Source of the DNA: Prevotella sp.
Lineage (GTDB): Bacteria; Bacteroidota; Bacteroidia; Bacteroidales; Bacteroidaceae
Assembly: GCA_024697405.1 (NCBI GenBank)
Contig: JAILFU010000171.1
Coordinates: forward strand, 36,855-100,854
DNA: 64,000 nucleotides
Direction of reading: 5' to 3'
This document shows positions 1 through 8,542 of the stretch, piece after piece (the first letter of the stretch is position 1; the number at the start of each line of letters is the position of its first letter). The notes beneath the pieces were generated by a model, which was given only the letters and a program-made list of their open reading frames with translations, made no database searches and was not told the origin of the DNA. The translations under genes and the position numbers were made by a program.

Positions 1-1338
1 GAGATGACCGCCTACACCGCTCCCTCTGCTTTCAGGAAGGCTGCTGCCGACCTCGACGCAAAGGCTCAGGCCATGAAGGATCACCGCACGTTGTGCGACA
101 AGTTCGACACCACTGCTGCCAGCGCCATGCAGACCGTGCTCGACAATGCCGAGAACAAGTTTGCCAAGTCTGAACTCTATGCACAGCTGAAGGGCATTGC
201 CGAAAAGTGGGCTGTTGCCGACGTCGACGACGAGGGTAACGTCTATGTGGCTGCCAAGGTGGTGAAGGACGACGCTACGCTCTCCGAGGCCATCGCAGAG
301 ATGGAGCAGATTGCCAAGGTGGCTGCTGCCATGTTCTCCGAGGGTGAGTCTGTCACCGGCGACGCCGGCATCGAGGTACTCGTCGACCGCGTCCGTCAGG
401 GTGCCGAAGGTCTGATGGAGATGGGTGTTTCTGAGGACGACGAACTCATCGTTCTTGCCAACAATGCCCTGACCGACGACGACGAGCTGGCTGAAGCCAT
501 GAAGAACCGTCTGAAGCTGGAGTTCTACAACAAGATGAAGAATGGCGACAACAGCCTCTTCGCTCCTACCGGCGAGGTAGATCCCGAGACTGAGGAGCCC
601 ATCACGAAGACCTACAACTTCACCGTGTTTGCCAAGAACCCGAACATCTATGCATGGTCGGTGAGCGCACAGTACTCTCCTGAGAATGTTCCCGGTTGGG
701 ATGTGCCCATCGGTTCTGGCGAGCTGAACACCATTTGGGTGGGTGGTACTCCGCGTAACATCGAGGGTGTGCCCGAGGATGTTGCCTTCACCAAGTATCA
801 CCAGCGTGTACGCATGCAGCAGACCGTCTATGACCTGCCCGCAGGTATCTACAATGTCATCATCGACGCCACGAACTGGGCTGACGACGACAATACCGAC
901 GGCTATGCATTCATCAAGACCTCTGCTACGCCTGAGGTTGAGGAAGGCATCGAAGAGGATCCCGCTGTGAACTTCGCTGATACACTTGCCCTGAACTATC
1001 ACGGCCAGTATGTGGGTCACCACGACAACGTCTTCACCGTAGAGGTTGTGGATGGTATCCTGACCTTCGGTTGTAACTTCGGTGCACAGTCGCAGTACGA
1101 GTTCGACCATGTGAAGATCATGCTCAGCGGTGCTGCTGCAGGCTTCGACTATGCCAAGGGCTACGAGGAAGTGCTCACTTCCATCGACAATGCTCCTGCT
1201 GCCAATGTCAAGGTTCGCGCCATCGAGGTTTACGACCTCAACGGTCGCCGCCTCTACAACGCACAGAAGGGTGTCAACATCCTGCGCAAGCAGATGAGCG
1301 ACGGCACCATCCGCATCGAAAAGGTAGTAATCAAGTAA
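1..1338 (+). CDS. Secreted/surface protein, C-terminal part (5' end outside window)
   Basis: The frame is open from the first base, and the earliest Met (position 4) is not preceded by any visible start context, so the gene almost certainly begins upstream. The visible ~445 residues start with an alpha-helical, acidic, Ala/Lys/Glu-rich stretch (about residues 1-180). A beta-rich domain with Tyr/Trp/Asn-rich strands follows (about 200-385). The last ~40 residues contain VYDLNGRRL followed by basic and hydrophobic strands, matching the short C-terminal motif also found on the next gene and on the M6 protease. I infer an exported, possibly surface-anchored protein. I do not recognise the family. 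It lies 8 bp before the CotH gene on the same strand, so the two are probably co-transcribed. Confidence 0.75.
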   Translation, partial: EMTAYTAPSAFRKAAADLDAKAQAMKDHRTLCDKFDTTAASAMQTVLDNAENKFAKSELYAQLKGIAEKWAVADVDDEGNVYVAAKVVKDDATLSEAIAEMEQIAKVAAAMFSEGESVTGDAGIEVLVDRVRQGAEGLMEMGVSEDDELIVLANNALTDDDELAEAMKNRLKLEFYNKMKNGDNSLFAPTGEVDPETEEPITKTYNFTVFAKNPNIYAWSVSAQYSPENVPGWDVPIGSGELNTIWVGGTPRNIEGVPEDVAFTKYHQRVRMQQTVYDLPAGIYNVIIDATNWADDDNTDGYAFIKTSATPEVEEGIEEDPAVNFADTLALNYHGQYVGHHDNVFTVEVVDGILTFGCNFGAQSQYEFDHVKIMLSGAAAGFDYAKGYEEVLTSIDNAPAANVKVRAIEVYDLNGRRLYNAQKGVNILRKQMSDGTIRIEKVVIK

Positions 1339-1346
1339 TCTCATTG

Positions 1347-3782
1347 ATGAAAACATTCACAAGCGGGCAAGCATGCAACAGGCATGTTTGCCCGCTATGC
1401 TTCCTCATTCTGGCCTTGCTCCTCCCAGCAGGCTTGCAGGCCCAGCCGACGTTTAGCCGGCAGCATGGCTTCTGCGAAGAACCGTTCGACCTCACCATCG
1501 GCGGAGCCGAGGGGCAAGCAGTACACTACACCCTCGACGGCAGCGAACCTTCGCCTTCCAGCCCCGTCTATGCTCAGCCCCTCACCATCAGCACAACCAC
1601 CATCCTCCGCGCCGCAACCTTCAACGGCCTTGAGCGCACCTCGTCGGTCGTCACCGCCACTTGGCTTTTCCCCGCCGATGTGCTCAAGCAGAGCAATACT
1701 CCAGAGGGCTATCCCTCACAATGGGGCGACTTCTGCCAGATATGGGGCACCGCTCCCGCCGACTATGAGATGGATCCTGAGATGACCACCGACCCCGTCT
1801 TGCGTCCCAAGATTCTCGAAGGCCTCAGACAGCTGCCCGTCCTGAGCATCGTCACCGACCGCAACAACCTGTTCAGCCACGTCAACGACCCTGAGCGCGG
1901 AGGCATCTACATCTTTACAGGCCCGCCGGTAGGCGACCCCACCGGGCACGGCTGGACAAGGCCTGCCAGCATCGAGCTGTTCAGCTACTCGTCCGCCGCC
2001 GACGCCCCCTCTCCGTCTTTGTCCGCCGACGGCTTACCCGCCGACTTCTCCACCACCTGCGGCCTGCGCCTGCATGGCGGTCATGGCCGTCTGGCAGAGA
2101 AGAATCCGAAGCACTCCTTCCGGCTGGTCTTCAAGGATGAATACGGGCCGAAGACGCTGCAATATCCGCTCTTTGGCGACAATCAGCCCCAGAAGTTCAA
2201 CCAGCTCGTGCTGCGCTGCCATTTCGGCAATTCCTGGCAGCACTGGGGCGAGAGCAACCGCCAGAAGGCACAGTACACCCGCGACGTATGGGCACGCCGC
2301 ATACAGCGGAAGATGGGCCACACCAGCGTCAACGCACGTTATGTACACCTCTTGCTCAACGGCATGTACTGGGGACTCTACAACCTGGCAGAGCGCGTCG
2401 ACGACCAGTTCGGCAAAGACCATCTTGGCGGCAGCAAATCCGACATCGACGTCGTCAAGATAGAGGAAGACGGCGGCAACCATACCGAGGCCAGCGAGGG
2501 CACACTCGATGCCTGGCAGCTCATGGTGGATGCAGCCCGGGTTGTGGGCGGCAGCAGCTCGAACACAGTCCATGCGACCCCCTCCGAAGCCTATCAGATG
2601 CTCTCCGACTCACTCCTCGACATCGATGCCTTCATCGACTACATGCTCATCAACCAGTATGCCGGCAACACCGACTGGGACCACCACAACTGGTACGCCA
2701 TCCGCCGCTGCGGCACCGACAGTCAGGGCTTCCGCTTCCTCTGTTGGGACACCGAAATCATTCTGGAGAGTGAGCGCGAGAACGTGCTCTCGAAGAACAA
2801 CGGAAACAGCTTTCCCACGGGCATCTTCCACAACCTGCTCCACAACGACGACTTTGCCCGCCGCTACGTGCGCCGCGCCAAGGAGTTGCTCACCGACGAC
2901 GGGCTGCTGGGCGAGGAGAGCGTTGTCGAGGTCTGGGACAGTCTCTACCAAACCATCAGCTCCGCCCTCTACTGCGAGGCAGCACGCTGGGGCGACTATC
3001 GGCGCGACGTCCACCAATGGCAGACTCCAGGCAAGCTCTACACCGTCGACGGCACCTACATGGCCGAGCGCCAGCGACTGCTCACACAGTATTTCCCCGT
3101 GCGCACCGACCGCGTGCTCAACCAGATTACCAGCTTTGTCAATATCGACGACTTCGAGATGCCCGACGGCTGGGAGCTGCTTGCCGCAAATATGTTCCAT
3201 GAGTGGGACGGCACAGGAGCCGACGCACAGCCTGTGGACAAGCAAGTGCATGTGGACTGGAACTTTGGCGTCAATGCCTCTGGCGGAACAGCCATTGCCG
3301 GCTTCGTCAACGTTGACCACAACCAGTTTGCCGACCTCTCCTCCTACGACTACCTCGTGCTGAGAGGGCAGGGGAGTGGTCTGCGCATCCTGGCCAACCG
3401 CTTGGTGGCCCACGGCCCGTGGAAACAGGTGACTGTCAGTTTCAACAGCAGCGACCCCTATTGGAGCAATGACTTCCAGGCCATCGTCTTCCCCTTGGCT
3501 GACCTGAAGACCATCAAGACCAGCGAAGGAAAGAGCCGCAACGACAGCTTCGTACACCTGCATGCGCTAAAGGTCGACTGGAGCAGCACGGTCAACGTCC
3601 GAGCAGCATACCTCATTCCTTCAGAAGAAAAACTATGCGTCGATGGATTGGCACAACAGGCCACTCCTTCCGTCGATGCTGTCTACGATCTGCAAGGTCG
3701 CCGCCTCAAGGACAAGATGCCTCATTCCTCATCAATCAGAAAAGGCATATATATCAAGAACGGCAAGAAATATGTTTATTAA
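1347..3782 (+). CDS. CotH kinase family secreted protein with chitobiase-like N-terminal domain
   Basis: An in-frame TTG lies one codon upstream; I take the ATG at 1347 because it opens a signal peptide ending near LPAGLQAQ (about residue 33). Residues ~35-107 resemble the small beta domain found at chitobiase/hexosaminidase C-termini (VHYTLDGSEP, TTILRAATF). Residues ~150-600 resemble CotH: LNGMYWGLYNLAERVDD, HLGGSKSDIDVVK, then CWDTEIIL near residue 468, where CotH kinases keep a metal-binding Asp. Residues ~620-760 look like a beta-sandwich binding module. The C-terminus VYDLQGRRL...GIYIKNGKKYVY is the Prevotella-type terminal motif. CotH proteins of spores phosphorylate coat proteins; the role of secreted Bacteroidetes members is not established. 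It probably forms an operon with the partial gene upstream. Confidence 0.85.
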   Translation: MKTFTSGQACNRHVCPLCFLILALLLPAGLQAQPTFSRQHGFCEEPFDLTIGGAEGQAVHYTLDGSEPSPSSPVYAQPLTISTTTILRAATFNGLERTSSVVTATWLFPADVLKQSNTPEGYPSQWGDFCQIWGTAPADYEMDPEMTTDPVLRPKILEGLRQLPVLSIVTDRNNLFSHVNDPERGGIYIFTGPPVGDPTGHGWTRPASIELFSYSSAADAPSPSLSADGLPADFSTTCGLRLHGGHGRLAEKNPKHSFRLVFKDEYGPKTLQYPLFGDNQPQKFNQLVLRCHFGNSWQHWGESNRQKAQYTRDVWARRIQRKMGHTSVNARYVHLLLNGMYWGLYNLAERVDDQFGKDHLGGSKSDIDVVKIEEDGGNHTEASEGTLDAWQLMVDAARVVGGSSSNTVHATPSEAYQMLSDSLLDIDAFIDYMLINQYAGNTDWDHHNWYAIRRCGTDSQGFRFLCWDTEIILESERENVLSKNNGNSFPTGIFHNLLHNDDFARRYVRRAKELLTDDGLLGEESVVEVWDSLYQTISSALYCEAARWGDYRRDVHQWQTPGKLYTVDGTYMAERQRLLTQYFPVRTDRVLNQITSFVNIDDFEMPDGWELLAANMFHEWDGTGADAQPVDKQVHVDWNFGVNASGGTAIAGFVNVDHNQFADLSSYDYLVLRGQGSGLRILANRLVAHGPWKQVTVSFNSSDPYWSNDFQAIVFPLADLKTIKTSEGKSRNDSFVHLHALKVDWSSTVNVRAAYLIPSEEKLCVDGLAQQATPSVDAVYDLQGRRLKDKMPHSSSIRKGIYIKNGKKYVY

Positions 3783-3950
3783 ACAACATGCTCATTGTCC
3801 TCTTTCGCACGCAAGAAATAGCCCTTTCTTTGATGGTACGATGGCGGTCTCCCTCATCCATTCGAGGTTTTCCGCGAAAACTCTGCAACCCTGCACCTGG
3901 AACAGACAACCATCTGTATTCCAAAACATTGGAGGTAGTACACTTTGACG

Positions 3951-4140
3951 AAAACCCTGCATAAACGCTGCATGCCCCAGCATCGTTACCCCTGACAACT
4001 CCGAAGAAAAGTCCCAAGCCTTGGGACAAAAAAATACTGCCCGTATTTTCCCAAACGGCGTTAGTATTTTTCTGAACGGCGTTCCTGTTTTCCTGCATGG
4101 AGCGCGTATATAGACAAATGCATAGTTGATGCAGGGTTTT
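3951..4140. repeat. Inverted-repeat element with 21-bp AACGCC core units
   Basis: The perfect 12-bp arms AAAACCCTGCAT (3951-3962) and ATGCAGGGTTTT (4129-4140) enclose two full 21-bp units, read on the minus strand as AAAACAGGAACGCC+GTTCAGA (4071-4091) and AAAATACTAACGCC+GTTTGGG (4050-4070). A partial unit follows at 4036-4049. The same unit recurs at 50087-50170 and in hairpin form at 18235-18278. The element lies in the 950-bp gap after the CotH gene, where I find no convincing gene. Confidence 0.7.
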
Positions 4141-4222
4141 GTTCCAAGTCTGCACCTAATACTTTTCTAAAAATCAGCGAGTTACAGAGTCAGAGTGCAG
4201 AGTTGCAGGGTTTAATAAAATA

Positions 4223-4450
4223 GGCAATAATATAGCAGTTGACCCAGGAATTCTTTTCCGGCGGTAGCAGCTCCCCTCCCCTCAAGGGGAGGGGCAGGGG
4301 TGGGGTCGGTAATATCCTTTCAACGAATCTACCATCGGCTGTTTTTCTCCGTGGAAAAAGTTACAGGCCCCAGCCCTGCCCCTCCCCTTGAGGGGAGGGG
4401 AGTGGCTACCGCCGGAGAAAAATTCCTGTGCCAACTGCTATATTGTTGCC
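4223..4450. mobile_element. MITE-like element, copy 1, with 8-bp target duplication
   Basis: This 228-bp element has two 83-nt inverted arms (4223-4305 and 4368-4450). The left end is GGCAATAATATAGCAGTTG and the right end CAACTGCTATATTGTTGCC. It is flanked by the perfect direct repeat ATAAAATA at 4215-4222 and 4451-4458, the expected footprint of transposition. Each arm contains a palindromic CCCCTCCCC/GGGGAGGGG block and a run GGGG-A-GGGG-CA-GGGG-T-GGGG (4286-4305 on the plus strand; the equivalent is on the minus strand in the right arm). There is no coding capacity. Copies 2 and 3 lie upstream of uvrB. No matching transposase is in the window. Confidence 0.9.
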
Positions 4451-4508
4451 ATAAAATATGGCCAAACTGCTGTGTTCAACCACAATGCGGTATTACCAAA
4501 ACTAATGA

Positions 4509-4541
4509 GGTCTTCGTGTGGCCGAAAGCCACATGAAGACC
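4509..4541. repeat. Strong hairpin in the nitroreductase upstream region
   Basis: GGTCTTCGTGTGGC (4509-4522) pairs with GCCACATGAAGACC (4528-4541) at 13 of 14 positions around a CGAAA loop. It lies about 100 bp before the -7 box of the nitroreductase gene. It could be a terminator for transcription from upstream or a short extragenic palindrome; no clear T-tract follows. Confidence 0.5.
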
Positions 4542-4642
4542 ATGTTTTATGGCTCACCTTAAGAATGGTCTCCCTGTTACCCTGTCCTATAACATTTTTA
4601 CAAAAAAGTGAGCGAAAATTTGTGAAGTTGCGGGAAATACCT

Positions 4643-4650
4643 TATCTTTG
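4643..4650 (+). promoter_or_regulatory. Bacteroidetes-type -7 box for nitroreductase gene
   Basis: TATCTTTG fits the Bacteroidetes sigma-ABfr -7 consensus TAnnTTTG, with a TTG about 16 bp upstream. It would give an 80-nt leader to the gene at 4733. Confidence 0.55.
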
Positions 4651-4732
4651 CATTCGCTATCGCTCATCGCGGCGGTCTGCGGCTTTCTAGTCGCTGCGTC
4701 AACTTACACATAACTAAATAAAATTAAGCACA

Positions 4733-5335
4733 ATGAAAAAATTCATCATTCTGGCCACGTTCGCTGCCATGATGGCGCAGTCGGCCTTTTCGCAAGTGAA
4801 AACGCCGTCGTTCGACGAAGTGTTGACAACCCGTCGCAGCATCCGCAGCTACGATGCCACGAAGAAGATCTCTGAGCAGGAGGTTCGCAAGCTGATGGAA
4901 GCCGTGCAGGAGGCTCCGTCGTGGGCCAATCAGCAGCCTACGAAGTATTATGTGGCCATATCGCCTGAAAAGGTAGCTGCCGTGCAGGATCTCGTCGGCG
5001 GCAACAAACAGCGCATTCTGGGCGCTCCCGTGCTTATCGTCTCAACCTACGAGCGTGGCAAGTCGGGCTTCTTCCAGGGCAATCCCGCCAACGAGGTGGG
5101 TGATGGCTGGGGTGCCTACGACAACGGCCTCTCCAACTGCTACCTCGTGCTGAAGGCCCGTGCCATGGGCTTCGACACGCTCATCATGGGCATGCGTGAT
5201 GCCGACAAGCTGCGCCAGCTTTTCAGCATCCCCAGCGAGGAGACCGTCATGGCCGTGATTGCTCTGGGCTACCGTGCCGCCCAGCCCGTTCAGCCCCGTC
5301 ACCGACAGTTGGATGACATGGTGAAGTTCTATTGA
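4733..5335 (+). CDS. Exported nitroreductase-family protein
   Basis: This 200-aa protein has a clear signal peptide (MKKFIILATFAAMMAQ, cleavage near SAFS-Q). The rest matches the FMN-dependent nitroreductase fold. TTRRSIRSYDATKKIS holds the Arg residues that usually contact FMN phosphate; APSWANQQPTKYYVA, GAPVLIVSTYERG and a C-terminal VMAVIALGYRA segment follow. Nitroreductases reduce nitro or quinone compounds with NAD(P)H. Export to the periplasm is unusual for a flavoprotein but seems real here, because the signal peptide has no alternative start after it. Its own -7 box is at 4643. The GH43 gene begins 23 bp after its stop, so the two may share a transcript. Confidence 0.85.
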   Translation: MKKFIILATFAAMMAQSAFSQVKTPSFDEVLTTRRSIRSYDATKKISEQEVRKLMEAVQEAPSWANQQPTKYYVAISPEKVAAVQDLVGGNKQRILGAPVLIVSTYERGKSGFFQGNPANEVGDGWGAYDNGLSNCYLVLKARAMGFDTLIMGMRDADKLRQLFSIPSEETVMAVIALGYRAAQPVQPRHRQLDDMVKFY

Positions 5336-5358
5336 CGACGGACTAAAACGTGCACAAG

Positions 5359-6351
5359 ATGAAGACGAAACTGTTTTTCCTTTCCCTGCTGGCTGTAGCG
5401 TGCCTGCAGAATGCCTCGGCTCAAAGGAATATGCGCGTGAGGAACAACGTGCCGCTGGACTCCATACGGCTGAGCGACCCGGCCATTCTGGCCGACCAGA
5501 AGACGAATATGTACTACATGACGGGCACAGGCGGCATGATGTGGCGCAGTGCTGACCTGAAGCGCTGGGAGGGGCCGATGCGCGTGACGGCGTTCGAGGC
5601 CGACTCCTGGATGGGGCCGAGGCCGATGATCTGGGCTGCTGAGCTGCACCAGACGGGCGACGGCTGGTATTACTACTTTGCTACTTTTACGAATCAGGCG
5701 GTGAAGATAGACACGGTGCGCGGCAATGTCATCGAGCGCCGTGCCTCGCAGGTGCTGCGGGCCGACAACCCTATGGGACCTTACCGTGCCTTCGGCGACG
5801 CCACCTACCTGCCTGCCGACCGTCCGACGCTCGACGGCACCTACTGGAAAGACCGCGACGGAAAGCCGTACATGGTGTTCTGTGGAGAGTGGCTGCAGAA
5901 CTGGAACGGCACGGTGGAGAAGATTGAGCTGAAGCCCGACCTCAGCGGCACCATCGGTGAGCCGAAAATACTCTTCCGCGCCAGCGACTCGCCTTGGAGC
6001 CGTGAACGGAACGACCAAGGCGAGATTACCTGGAACAAGGTGACTGACGGCCCCTACCTCTTCCGCACAGGCACGGGACGACTGGGCATGGTATGGACAT
6101 CGTGGGTCTTCGATGTCTACACACAGGGCGTGGCCTACTCAGAAAGCGGCACCCTCGACGGCCCCTGGGCGCAGGAGCCAGAGCCCATCACGCCTCCAGG
6201 CTACGGCCACTCGATGCTCTTCCAGCGCTTCGACGGCCAGTGGATGATGGCCGTTCATCACCATTCCAAGGATGACAGGGGGCGTACGGTGCGCATCCCT
6301 CATCTGTTCGAGGTAGACTTGAGCGGCGACAAACTGACAGTTAAAAAATGA
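5359..6351 (+). CDS. Glycoside hydrolase family 43 protein
   Basis: A GTG at 5350 is possible, but ATG 5359 directly opens the signal peptide MKTKLFFLSLLAVACLQ (cleavage near ASA-Q). The ~310-aa mature part is a five-bladed propeller of GH43 type. It shows RLSDPAIL with the catalytic-base Asp, IWAAELHQ in blade 2, TLDGTYWKDRDGKPYMVFCGEW with the modulating Asp, and VTDGPYLFRTGTGRLGMVW where many GH43 enzymes have the general acid Glu (EGP); here the residue is Asp. GH43 enzymes remove arabinose, xylose or galactose units from plant polysaccharides. Its stop overlaps the next GH43 gene (ATGA), indicating a translationally coupled pair. The substrate cannot be told from sequence alone. Confidence 0.87.
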   Translation: MKTKLFFLSLLAVACLQNASAQRNMRVRNNVPLDSIRLSDPAILADQKTNMYYMTGTGGMMWRSADLKRWEGPMRVTAFEADSWMGPRPMIWAAELHQTGDGWYYYFATFTNQAVKIDTVRGNVIERRASQVLRADNPMGPYRAFGDATYLPADRPTLDGTYWKDRDGKPYMVFCGEWLQNWNGTVEKIELKPDLSGTIGEPKILFRASDSPWSRERNDQGEITWNKVTDGPYLFRTGTGRLGMVWTSWVFDVYTQGVAYSESGTLDGPWAQEPEPITPPGYGHSMLFQRFDGQWMMAVHHHSKDDRGRTVRIPHLFEVDLSGDKLTVKK

Positions 6352-8513
6352 ATCACACGATGAAGCAGAAACTATTCCTCATCTTTGCCGCAGCATTGCT
6401 GGCGCTGCCCACGGCGGCAAAACCCAAGCGCGCCCTGACGGAGAAGGACATGGGCGCCTATCTCTTCACCTTCTTCAGCGACCCGACGCACTCGCTGTTC
6501 ATGGCCATCAGCTACGACGGCTATACGTTCACTCCGGTGAACAACAGCGAGCCGATTATCTCGGGCGACAGCATCGCCGAGCAGCACGGCATCCGCGACC
6601 CGCATATCTACCGTGCGCCGAACGGCAAGTGCTACATCGCCATGACCGACCTGCACGTCTTCGGCAAGCAGAAAGGCATACGCACCACGCAATGGGAGCG
6701 CCCCGACGAGTTCGGCTGGGGCAACAACAGGGGGCTGGTGCTCATGGCTAGCGACGACCTCATCAACTGGACACACCACGTGGCCCGCCTCGACAAGCTC
6801 TTCCCCGACGAGTTCGGCAAGGTGGGATGCGCCTGGGCTCCACAGACCATCTGGGACCCGGCAGCAGGTAAGCCGATGGTCTATTTCACCATCCGACAGC
6901 AGGCGGGTGGGCGCACGAAGCTTTACTACAGCTATGCCGACGAGGCTTTCACTACGCTGGAGACCGTGCCGCAGCTGCTCTTCGAATATCCCGACACGAC
7001 GATTCAGGTGCTCGATGCCGACATCTGTCCGATGCCCGACGGCCGCTATTTCATGACCTACGTGTCGCAGGAGAATCCCGGCGGTATCAAGTACATGATC
7101 AGCGACCGGATAAACCATTTCGACGACTATCACGCCGAGCAGATAGACGGCGAACGCACGGGCTGTGAGGCACCAAACGTGTGGAAGCGCATCGGCGAGA
7201 ACAAGTGGGTCATCATGTACGATGTCTATAGCGTCAACCCCCACAACTTCGGCTTCGTCGAGACTTCCGACTTCAAGACGTTCACACCACTTGGACACTT
7301 CAACGAGGGCAAGATGAAGATAACCAACTTTGTGTCGCCGAAGCACGGCTCGGTCATCCACATCACGAAGGCCGAGGCGAAGCGGCTGGAGCAGTACTGG
7401 GAGGCACAGCAGCAGAAGAAGGAGGGCATACGTAACGGTGAGCTCTGGCGCGACGACGGCGGGCGCCACATCAATGCCCACGGTGGCGGAGTGCTGAAAT
7501 ATGGCGACACATACTACTGGTTTGGCGAGCACAAGGACGAGCGCACCAGCGACGCGATGGTGGGCGTGATGTGCTACGCCTCGAAGGACTTGGTGAACTG
7601 GAGAAACTGCGGCGTGGCGCTGAGTGTCACAGAGCCAGCTCCGGGACGGGGCAACGACAGGACGGCGAGGAGACGCGCCACGACAGATTCCGACATCGAG
7701 CGCGGCTGCATCCTGGAACGTCCGAAGGTGATATATAATGAGGTGACGAAGAAATTCTGCATGTGGTTCCACCTGGAGCTGAAGGGGCAGGGCTACAATG
7801 CCGCACGCTATGGCGTGGCCGTGGCCGACCGCCCCGAAGGCCCCTACAAGTTTCTCTACTCGCAGAGGGCTGATGCAGGCACATGGCCAATAGAGTACGG
7901 GCAGAAGGAGCTGGCTGTGCTCGACACGCTCAACGAGGCCAACTTCAAGGAATGGTGGACTCCAGAGTGGAGAAAGGCTGTGAATCAGGGGCTTATCGTA
8001 AAACGCGACTTCCACTCCGGGCAGATGTCACGCGACATGACGCTCTATGTCGACGACGACGGGAAGGCATACCACATCTTCTCGTCGGAGGAGAACCTGA
8101 CGCTGCACATTGCCGAGCTGACGGCCGACTACCTGCATCACACGGGGCGATACACCTGCGTTGCGCCAGCTGGCCATAACGAGGCGCCTGCCATCTTCAA
8201 GCATGAAGGTACCTACTGGATGATTACCTCTGGCTGCACCGGCTGGGCACCCAACGAGGCCCGCATGTTCTCTGCTCCCAGCATTTGGGGGCCTTGGACG
8301 CAGCATCCCAACCCTTGCCGGGGTCCCAAGGCGGAGATTACCTTCGGCGGGCAGAGTACCTACATCCTGCCTGTCGGCGACAAATACATCTTCATGGCCG
8401 ACATCTGGCGTCCGCAGCATCCCATCGACGCCCGCTACATCTGGCTTCCCATCGAGTTTGAAGACGGAAAGCCGGTCATCCATTGGCGCGACGAATGGAA
8501 AATGACGGAATAA
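6348..8513 (+). CDS. Double GH43 protein (two GH43 domains in one chain)
   Basis: The start ATG overlaps the upstream stop by four bases; a second ATG at 6360 begins the signal peptide directly (MKQKLFLIFAAALLAL, cleavage near PTAA-K). Residues ~25-345 form a first GH43-like propeller (HGIRDPHIYRAPNGKCYIAMTD, CAWAPQTIWDPAAGKPMVYFTI, LDADICPMPDGRYFMTYV, GCEAPNVWKRI). A short basic linker follows. Residues ~360-721 form a second propeller (HINAHGGGVLKYGDTYYWFGEHK, CILERPKVIYNEVTKKFCMWFH, SRDMTLYVDDDGKAYHIF, NEAPAIFKHEGTYWMIT), closest in memory to GH43 subfamily 34-like galactan/arabinogalactan enzymes. The fusion suggests joint removal of two sugar types from one side chain. The next gene (panE-like) begins 29 bp downstream. 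Confidence 0.85.
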   Translation: MNHTMKQKLFLIFAAALLALPTAAKPKRALTEKDMGAYLFTFFSDPTHSLFMAISYDGYTFTPVNNSEPIISGDSIAEQHGIRDPHIYRAPNGKCYIAMTDLHVFGKQKGIRTTQWERPDEFGWGNNRGLVLMASDDLINWTHHVARLDKLFPDEFGKVGCAWAPQTIWDPAAGKPMVYFTIRQQAGGRTKLYYSYADEAFTTLETVPQLLFEYPDTTIQVLDADICPMPDGRYFMTYVSQENPGGIKYMISDRINHFDDYHAEQIDGERTGCEAPNVWKRIGENKWVIMYDVYSVNPHNFGFVETSDFKTFTPLGHFNEGKMKITNFVSPKHGSVIHITKAEAKRLEQYWEAQQQKKEGIRNGELWRDDGGRHINAHGGGVLKYGDTYYWFGEHKDERTSDAMVGVMCYASKDLVNWRNCGVALSVTEPAPGRGNDRTARRRATTDSDIERGCILERPKVIYNEVTKKFCMWFHLELKGQGYNAARYGVAVADRPEGPYKFLYSQRADAGTWPIEYGQKELAVLDTLNEANFKEWWTPEWRKAVNQGLIVKRDFHSGQMSRDMTLYVDDDGKAYHIFSSEENLTLHIAELTADYLHHTGRYTCVAPAGHNEAPAIFKHEGTYWMITSGCTGWAPNEARMFSAPSIWGPWTQHPNPCRGPKAEITFGGQSTYILPVGDKYIFMADIWRPQHPIDARYIWLPIEFEDGKPVIHWRDEWKMTE

Positions 8514-8542
8514 CAAAAAACGGTTGTTTCTTAGTGACTGAT

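Noticed and set aside
2610..3563. A 317-codon minus-strand frame
   Set aside because: It is antisense to the CotH gene with no recognisable motif.
6372..8015. A 547-codon open frame on the minus strand
   Set aside because: It lies wholly inside the double GH43 gene, has no family similarity, and its His/Val/Leu/Arg-rich composition is typical of an antisense shadow in GC-rich genes.
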